DNA from: Reticulitermes lucifugus
Taxonomy: Eukaryota > Arthropoda > Insecta > Blattodea > Rhinotermitidae
Length of the DNA: 64,000 bases
Direction of reading: 5' to 3'
Assembly: GCA_026260175.1 (NCBI GenBank)
Contig: JAKCWW010001772.1
Location: 1-64,000, forward strand
Positions 57,411 to 64,000 of the stretch are shown piece by piece. The notes beneath the pieces were generated by a model. That model made no database searches and was not told the DNA's origin. It was given only the letters and a program-made list of their open reading frames with translations. Numbering within the stretch: the first letter of the stretch is position 1; the number at the start of each line of letters is the position of its first letter. The position numbers were made by a program, and so were the translations under genes.

Positions 57411-58254
57411 AAAAATGGGAGCTAGTTTTGCGGTCCAGAGCGAATATACTTGGATTGTACATGCTGTGATTGGAAGCATATTGATCACATTTTAGGCGCT
57501 TTCGCAAAGTTGCGAAAAGCGACTGTGTGCTGCAACAGAACTGGATGCTTGCTGTTTGTTCGCATGAAACAACTCGGTTCCTGTGGACGAATTTTCGTTA
57601 TTTATATGTTGGGTTTTTTACCAAACTTTTACGAGAAAATTCAAGGGTAATTAAAATTGTACAAAAAACAACAGGCACTTTACGTGAAGACCAACCTCCA
57701 TGTATGACTGCTTTGTTTATTAGCGTTACCATGCTTGTCGTCGTCAATAGTAACAGGTAACGCTCAATAGTAATCGATATTAATCTGCCTAAATTCTTCG
57801 TGCGATTTACGTGATTAATTAAGAAAAATAAAAATTTGCACTCATAATATTTGAGTATTCATTTATTATGGCTAGGAATACAAAATTTGGTGTGTAGATA
57901 GGTTATAAATATGCCTACAAGCTGTTTACGAAGTATATCGTCTAATCCAGCAGTTACAAATTATTTCGACAGGGTGAAGATTTGAGGTTATGTATTACAA
58001 TTAAATTTAACGTATACACAATGCGTAGACATATAAGTAATAAATTCTGCAAGGAAATGTAATAACATACCCTATGCCAGTAATAACATTCTGTACTGTA
58101 TGCACAATTGTGAAAAGGAACGAAAAGTGTCGCCACAGCGACTTAAATGGTCTGCATATTTGAGAAATGCCCAGGGTACAAAGATCCAAACGCGCTTCAG
58201 TGTCACGTTATACTTACATTTGCTGTTTTGTTTCACTTGTTACTAAAATTAAGG
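57411..58254. other. No gene recognised
   Basis: AT-rich. Short frames at 57450-57760 have no domain. Confidence 0.4.
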
Positions 58255-58445
58255 AAATTCGTGAATTATAGTCAATTTATTAAACCAACTAAATGCACCC
58301 AACAATTTACGTATAAATATTATATATGTCGTTCCGACATGTTTCGGCGTTCAAAACACCATCTTCAGGGAGCACATATGTAATATTTATATGTGAATAG
58401 TTGTGTGCGTTTAGTTGGTTAATGAATTGACTATAATTCATCAGA
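58255..58445. mobile_element. Foldback element carrying a hammerhead ribozyme in its loop
   Basis: The arms 58261-58320 and 58380-58440 are reverse complements at most positions (GAATTATAGTCAATT outermost, AACCAACTAAATGCAC inside). The 59-bp centre is occupied by the hammerhead motif listed separately. No ORF and no clear target duplication. Confidence 0.85.
58324..58379 (-). ncRNA. Hammerhead ribozyme, type I, complete
   Basis: Minus-strand layout: AUAUGU (58379-58374), GC, UCC, CUGAAGA (58368-58362), U, stem II GGUGUU/AACGCC with loop UUG (58360-58346), GAAAC (58345-58341), AU, GUC (58338-58336), cleavage, GGA, ACG, ACAUAU (58329-58324). UCC/GGA plus AUAUGU/ACAUAU make a two-part stem I with an internal loop. 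Stem II is 6 bp with one wobble. Stem III is minimal, as reported for hammerheads of Penelope-like elements. All conserved core positions match. Self-cleavage is a structural prediction, not observed. Confidence 0.8.
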
Positions 58446-59167
58446 ACAGTGCACGGAATAAACAACCTTAAAATAAGGTAATTCGTTTCAAACACGAATT
58501 TAGTTTTTGCACCTTCTCTGTAACATACGTGTTACAAATCCCACATATAATCACATATTGTAATTCTTCATATTTTTGTCATTTTTGTCTGCCATTAAAT
58601 TATTTATTATATCAGTATTTTACAATGCTGTAACTAATTCAACAGTGTATCTGCTACAACAAAAAGAGGAAAACAAATGAAGTTCTATGGCTGGTCCATT
58701 ACATTAACCCTCCCATCGACGGCTGACTGCTGATGCGTACGAACAAATTTAAGCAACAAAATCATCCACTCTACAAGAGCACTTGAAGCTGGAGCATTCC
58801 TCGGGAAGTTTTGACTTCACAGAAGAGAACAGAGGTTCATGGAGCGTGTATAAAGCATATAGACATGCTAGGAAACCAATTTATTTAACTTCGAATCCAG
58901 CATCTTACTGATTACCCGTGCATTGACTGCTTCCCATGTGATTAAATGAATTCTGGTTCCTGATTCCGTTTATAAAATCACGTTACTTGATAATCTTCAG
59001 ATACTGCCTTAACACTTTTCTGAGTGACAAGAATAATGTAATGTACTTTTCTGCCTAATGCTCCGGATATCCGAAAAGGCATTGCTTTTTTGAGAGACTC
59101 CAGTCTTCGCCCGATTGTCTTTCTGGTAAGAATGTTGTTAAAATGGAGCATTGGTAAAATGTTGACG
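58446..59167. other. No gene recognised
   Basis: No repeat or coding signal identified. Confidence 0.4.
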
Positions 59168-59410
59168 ATCCCGGTGGCCGCGTGGTCTAATGCATGAGTC
59201 TGCGGACGCTCGCTTGCTCGGATTTCGGGTTCGAATCCCGGCGGGGGCGTGGATATCTGTCTCTTGTGAGTGTTATGTTGTTAGGTAGACGGGCCGATCA
59301 CTCATCCAGGGGAGTCCTACCGAGTGTGGTATGTCTGAGTATGGTCTCGAAACCTCAACAGTGAGGAGACCTAGGCCCACTAGGGCCTATCGAGCCTTGA
59401 AAAAAATTGA
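59168..59410 (+). mobile_element. SINE-B copy, + orientation, near full length
   Basis: Starts GATCCCGGTGGCCGCGTGG (box A-like), box B GGGTTCGAATCCCGGCGG, body GTGGATATCTGTCTCTTGTG and CATCCAGGGGAGTCCTACCG, 3' region GACCTAGGCCCACTAGGGCC, ending in GCCTTGAAAAAAATT. It shows the full family layout in the sense direction. Confidence 0.85.
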
Positions 59411-59424
59411 TATAATGATAGTGA

Positions 59425-59535
59425 CAGCGGAAAACCGAAGTACTTGGAGAAAACCTGTTCAAGTGTCACTTTATCCACCACGCGTCTCACATAGTATAGC
59501 CCAGAATCTAATCCGCGCCTCCGCGATACAATGTT
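59425..59535 (-). mobile_element. SINE-A fragment, tail to tail with SINE-B
   Basis: The minus strand reads ATCGCGGAGGCGCGGATTAG (degenerate head), GACACTTGAACAGGTTTTC and CAAGTACTTCGGTTTTCC. The truncated 3' end meets the SINE-B tail. Confidence 0.65.
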
Positions 59536-59859
59536 GACAACTAACCTCCTCCTTTAGACATTCAGTTTATCTGAATAACGTTTATAAATTCAGTTTCTAC
59601 CTCACACAGAATACTGTCTGTCTGCATTGTAGATAAATCGATAAATGTTGACTATGGAAATAATAATCTTCTTTTACTGCTATAAGCATGTGAAGTACGT
59701 AAATACAGTTTATGTGGGACTATGCAGTCTTTTTGATGTTAATTCAGATAGTACTCGCACAATATAGACTTAGTAACCAATATGAAAGGGTTAGACTTCT
59801 TGCGAGTTATACAGTCTTTTATCGCATGTTTGTGAGATGTTTAGTTAAACTGGTTTAGT

Positions 59860-59965
59860 GACCAGAATATGGGCTTGGAAGCAGGAGTAATGGGGTTCGA
59901 TTCACGGCGGGGGATAGAGGGGGACAGATATTTATTTCGTCGCTGTGTCCGTAGCAGCAATGTCT
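59860..59965 (+). repeat. tRNA-like SINE head
   Basis: TTTAGTGACCAGAATATGGG then GGGGTTCGATTCACGGCGGG (box B-like). Resembles the SINE-C head with a different body. Confidence 0.45.
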
Positions 59966-60206
59966 TTGTTTTCACCCGTTCGCCTTTGCGTGTATCTATT
60001 AAGCTTTAGCCTATTGATGGACTTTCATGAAACTCAGTTCAAGCGTTATGCCTGTAGAAGTAAAAGATCTGTGCATTTGTTTTTAATTTCTACCCACGAC
60101 AGCCGTGCGAACTTCTGAGGCAACGACACCAAATCCGTTGAGTTAAAGCAACAAGTACAGTGGCACGTCAGTCTAACACAAATATGTTAAAAAATTACAT
60201 ATTTTG

Positions 60207-60250
60207 TAGCTACATATTTCGACTTAAGTGCAACCCATAATGAGGCTAAC
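60207..60250 (-). ncRNA. Hammerhead-like relic
   Basis: Minus strand: GUUAGC, CUCAUUA (mutated CUGAUGA), a loose stem II, GAAAUAUGUA, GCUAC. Stem I UAGC/GCUA is preserved; the core is not. Confidence 0.35.
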
Positions 60251-60867
60251 TGTAAAAAAGTATCTATACAGAGAAATAAACGTTGATGTTATATTTTAAA
60301 CGATGACTTTAATTTCTCGATTCCTTTGACATATACGACTAGCATGGAAAGTATCATTTTCCGGTTGTTTGTAATGTATAAATCATTGCATTATTTTGAG
60401 ATTTTTGTACTTCGTAGTGAATACTTGTATACTGGAAACTTGAATTACGTCTTTTTGTTTTAAGTGCAGGTTTCTGTCCGGAATTTTAAAACATTGGAAT
60501 TTGTTTATATATATTAACTTTTAAAAATTTATTTATCTTAGATAGTATTGTGTTAAAATTATTGGGAGGTGATTGAAAGTAATGATTGTTAAATTTATGT
60601 TAACTTGCCTTCCAAGATATATAGTAATTTGTATTATTTTAGTAACTACTGCTTATTTATTCTTAACATTTTTATATAAAAATGGGCATGAATTATTCAT
60701 GAAATTAGAACTTAAGTGATGTATCAAGTAATAATTTTGCCATTCTGCGTGCAAGGGTATTGGAAACATCCTCAAGTCTTTGGAGATATGATTCCTACCA
60801 ATCTACATACTGTGTGTTTATAGGTGAGTATCCTAAATTATATAAATTGGTAAAACAGTTTAGTTTT

Positions 60868-60942
60868 TGCCTTAATTCATGTTACCTAAACTGGAAATTC
60901 TGTTTCATGACTTAATTCAGGTAACTGAAACTGGAAATTCTA
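60868..60942 (+). repeat. Two-unit tandem duplication (about 38 bp)
   Basis: CTTAATTCATGTTACCTAAA followed by CTGGAAATTCTG, then CTTAATTCAGGTAACTGAAA followed by CTGGAAATTCTA. Confidence 0.8.
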
Positions 60943-61734
60943 CAGTAAATAGCAACGCTAGAGTGTACAGTTATTCATTCATACTTATTAGTGGCCGATA
61001 TGTACAGATGCAAGTTTAAGAATGCAAGCAGGGCTGTTAATACTTTTCGAGATATTATTGCTTTTAATAGGAAAGGGAATACTAAGACAAACGAGTAAAC
61101 AAGGTACTGGATTTTGGAACTCAGCGTCCTACTGATAAACGAAAATTAAATTGACCATATTCACAAATCAATTACAAAAATATTATGCGATAGTCTGTCT
61201 AATCTTTCAGTACACGAGCAATCGCTTTACGAGTCTTCACTTATATGAGCTGCACAAATTAATAACTTATTTTCAGCTGGCGATACAATTTTTGCTTATA
61301 CTCGTACAATCTCCCGTCTCTTGCAAATCGATTATTGTTCCTGATGCCTTCTCCGTCCTGTAATTGGTTCCTGAACGTTCTGAAATTCGCAGATTCTGAT
61401 TCCAAAGTCCACTAACCCCAGCATTGAAGAATATACGCATACTTGTGTAAGAGATAATTAACGTCTGTTTCTGTTGCATTCAAATTTATTATAATGATGC
61501 CACTTAATATGTATGCATTTTCCATTAAACTTTGATTAATTATATTTATGTAAGGCTAATATTTAATAATGCCATATAAACCCAGTAGTTGCCTTACTTA
61601 AGTACCGTTCTGTGTTGTGTTATAATAAATTTTAATATGTTTGGCTGCGTCATCCCTGGTGACCAAGATGGAAATGGATGATCTGGTTCGTTTTCGAGCA
61701 GAGCAAGTGACGCTTCTCTGCCACAGAACATCCA

Positions 61735-61880
61735 GACTGGCTCTTGGACCCACTCAGTCTCCTATCCAATAGATATCCGGATTAAAGCGAACGGGACGTG
61801 AAGTAGCCAATAGCTTTTATATAGAGTGGAACTATAGGCTGCGTCATTTGGCCCATATGTCTTTATGGTGTATACTTAAT
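61735..61880 (+). repeat. SINE-C body and 3' terminus
   Basis: GACCCACTCAGTCTCCTATC, CGGGACGTGAAGTAGCC and the end motif CCATATGTCTTTATGGTG. Confidence 0.65.
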
Positions 61881-61954
61881 CAGCAGAGGGAAAACTGCGT
61901 ATATTGCGTTTGCTCCTAATTTGTCTTTATATATATATACATTTTTTTAAATAA

Positions 61955-62070
61955 TTTCTTTCAGTTTTTACCTCTCAACTTACCCTTTATTTCTGTTTAT
62001 TTTTTCTCCCTCTTCTCTCTTTCTTCTTAGCTTCTTCTTTACTTTTTCTGCTCCTCCCTTTTATTGAACG
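61955..62070 (+). repeat. Pyrimidine-rich tract
   Basis: About 115 bp dominated by C and T (TTTTTTCTCCCTCTTCTCTC and similar). Confidence 0.7.
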
Positions 62071-63081
62071 AGTACAGGACTCAGCTGTAATACTATTAAG
62101 GCTGTTAACACAGTGTTCACACACGTGCCGCCTGCACTAACAACAAAACTCTGCATTTTGCCCACAAAATGTATTTATGTCTTGTATGATGCTTACAACA
62201 AACAGTGATTATCTTCCTAATCATCATTCCGACTGATAGTCGTGATGGAAAAACGGTGTTTTTACTGTGAGGTTCGTACTAAATCTTTAAATATGATCCA
62301 GATGGATTTCGTGCTTCATAGTGTTAAGGACACAGGGTGAACCTTAGTTTCAGCCGGCTGCAGAGACTCACATACGTTAGTTCTGCAGTTCTGTAACAAT
62401 CGCTGTTAGTTTCTGTCTAATAACGCTGCTCGGAGCTGGGCCTCGTCTTAGAAGATCACAATTAACAATAATCTGCAAATTAGCTCTGCCGGCAAGGCTG
62501 CATTTAGGGAATAGAGTGGAAAGGGGGTTGCTGCGTTTATAATTACAGTCCCCGAAGGTCTTAACCTAATAAACTGCTTCAGGGCGCCGAAATGTTTGCT
62601 CAAAGTTTAACCAACCCCCTACCCTCAGCGTCTTCGTATTCACCCCATTCCACCCTACGTTCATTCTAGGCTGTACGAGTATCAATACTAGAGATTTAAC
62701 CCTGCAAGTTATATCACCCTGCCATACACTACGTTCCTTCACAAAGTTGTGGGAAGTTCACATTAGTCCATTTATTTACGTTTCCATAATATTAATTCTT
62801 CACAATTTGCTATTAAAATGTCATTTAATAATTTAACGTAAAAAATTTGACATGTTCCGCTTTTAGCTACCTTTACCTCAAGTAGTACCTTAGGTCGATC
62901 CAATTGTCATTTGTTAAAACCTTTGAGGGACACTGATGTCGTGATTTTACTCAGTACGCACTCTTAAATTTTGTGCAAGGTCTTCGCTGGAACACCTACT
63001 TAAGAACAGGTATTTCTCACTGCCTTTTTTCTGGTCCTGTTGTAACCACTAACAACGATCCATATTACTGCATAGTGCATA

Positions 63082-63136
63082 ACACACACACGCACGCGCA
63101 CACACGCACACACATATATATTTATTTATTTATATC
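63082..63136. repeat. (CA)n / (TA)n / TTTA simple repeats
   Basis: Interrupted CACACG run, then ATATAT and TTTATTTATTTA. Confidence 0.9.
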
Positions 63137-63414
63137 TTCATTTATAAACCGTGAAAGAGTGAAGAATGGATGTAAATGCGAAGGAATAAAGGAAAGGAAG
63201 TGGTGAAAACTCGGGAGGAAAAACACGTAAAGAATAAACGACTGTTAGTTTGACTTCCATCTGTATATTGCCATGTTTTAATGCATTATATTAGAATTCT
63301 TGAAATGGTAGTCTACATTCAGTACAAGTTCTTATGAAACGTACCTAAATTTCAACTAGAATACCCGGCGTCACATCCCATAAGACAGTAATTTGTTCTC
63401 ATCATGAAATCTGT

Positions 63415-63545
63415 CCGTCAGCACGCAATATCTCGAGAAAATCTGAAAGATTGTCATAAAATTTTATACAGCTATTTCCATTAAAATTCCTCATTACATT
63501 GTAGGTCTGGTTAAAACCGGAAAACAAATCAGGTACTTTACATGA
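63415..63545 (-). repeat. Repeat F-like copy, minus orientation
   Basis: The minus strand shows CCGGTTTTAACCAGACC and CTCGAGATATTGCGTGCTGA followed by CGGACAGATTTC, matching the order in other repeat F copies. Confidence 0.4.
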
Positions 63546-63889
63546 CAAACTACATTCACTTCTACGATCGGATCAAGTCACTAAATGTGTTATCTATCGG
63601 AGCGAAAGATTTCAAACAAGCCGTTGTGGAGGAAAATAAACCATTTTCTGTTCACCGGATTGCTTCCCGTTTTTCGAGGTAATCAAAAGTGTGCTTAGAT
63701 TAATGTATTCCACTGCTAGATTTAAGGGAATTACGGCGGTGAGAATGAAGGTAAAGGTCAGCTGAAATATGACACCTTATGTATTGGTATACATAAACCA
63801 AAATTTGCGGGGGGGGGATTTTTTGCCTTCTTCTATAGATAGAGACAGGTTATCATTTATACAACTATTTGTTAGTGCAACAATGCTAC

Positions 63890-63945
63890 ACGAACTGAAA
63901 ACATGTCTCAGCCCAAAACAGTCAGGCTATCATCAGGCCAGTCAT
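63890..63945 (-). ncRNA. Hammerhead-like motif near window end
   Basis: Minus strand: GACUGGC, CUGAUGA, stem II AGCC/GGCU, then GAGAC (for GAAAC), AUGUU, UUCAGUUC. Stem I GACUGG/UCAGUU pairs with wobbles. One conserved A is replaced by G. Confidence 0.4.
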
Positions 63946-64000
63946 TCATAGAAAATATATAATAGGCCCACTGGAATATCCAATTCATACTTGCAAGGAA

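Larger units (their letters stand above)
59536..64000. other. No gene recognised; scattered repeats
   Basis: Apart from the pieces listed individually, AT-rich sequence with short frames lacking domains. A possible degenerate PLE string (CCGAAATGTTTGCTC) is at about 62588. Confidence 0.4.

Noticed and set aside
59168-59250. Possible tRNA gene at the SINE-B head
   Set aside because: The same head recurs at three other SINE-B copies attached to the same body, so it is a repeat.

Overview
The window looks like nuclear DNA from an insect, most probably a cockroach and plausibly Periplaneta americana. This is inferred from AT-rich sequence with long gene-free stretches, insect-type repeats, and several repeat families (a LINE reverse transcriptase ending in a WIGHILRRNCLL-type domain and three tRNA-derived SINE families) that resemble ones I associate with American cockroach. 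No database search was possible. Nothing looks bacterial: no operons, CRISPR, rRNA or credible tRNA genes. There is one run of 444 N (15103-15546) and single N calls inside a C run (37590) and a G run (51746). Only one host gene can be supported. Two consecutive coding exons on the + strand (41761-41897 and 42406-42597) encode 109 complete codons of a carbonic anhydrase-related protein of the CA10/CA11 (CARP X/XI) type. Their shared splice junction is in phase 0, with good acceptors and donors. The rest of the gene was not found. The 41 kb upstream and 21 kb downstream are therefore probably intron or flanking sequence. Everything else is mobile-element debris. 0-12 kb: scattered SINE pieces, one complete SINE with a perfect 14-bp target duplication (3224-3526), and a 56-bp-arm palindrome (6189-6309). 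12-24 kb: SINE-B copies, a 5'-truncated LINE with a 12-bp target duplication (14451-15823), and a GGTAAC-rich block. 24-27 kb: two Penelope-like (PLE) structures with inverted ends, one carrying reverse transcriptase and GIY-YIG-like remnants. 33-36 kb: a cluster of SINEs and a 610-bp foldback element with a 12-bp direct-repeat flank. 37-57 kb: four copies of a dispersed element built from about 140-bp tandem units, LINE 3' ends, a mariner fragment and a short hAT-like MITE with a perfect 8-bp duplication. 58-64 kb: a ribozyme-bearing foldback, SINEs and simple repeats. The most interesting signal is a scattered set of about eighteen hammerhead-ribozyme-like cores (CUGANGA, stem II, GAAAC, NUH) embedded in PLE-derived and foldback repeats on both strands. 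The one at 58324-58379 (minus) has an unmutated catalytic core, a GUC cleavage triplet and a composite stem I, and is predicted to be capable of self-cleavage. Many others keep their stems while the core is mutated, as expected for decaying copies.
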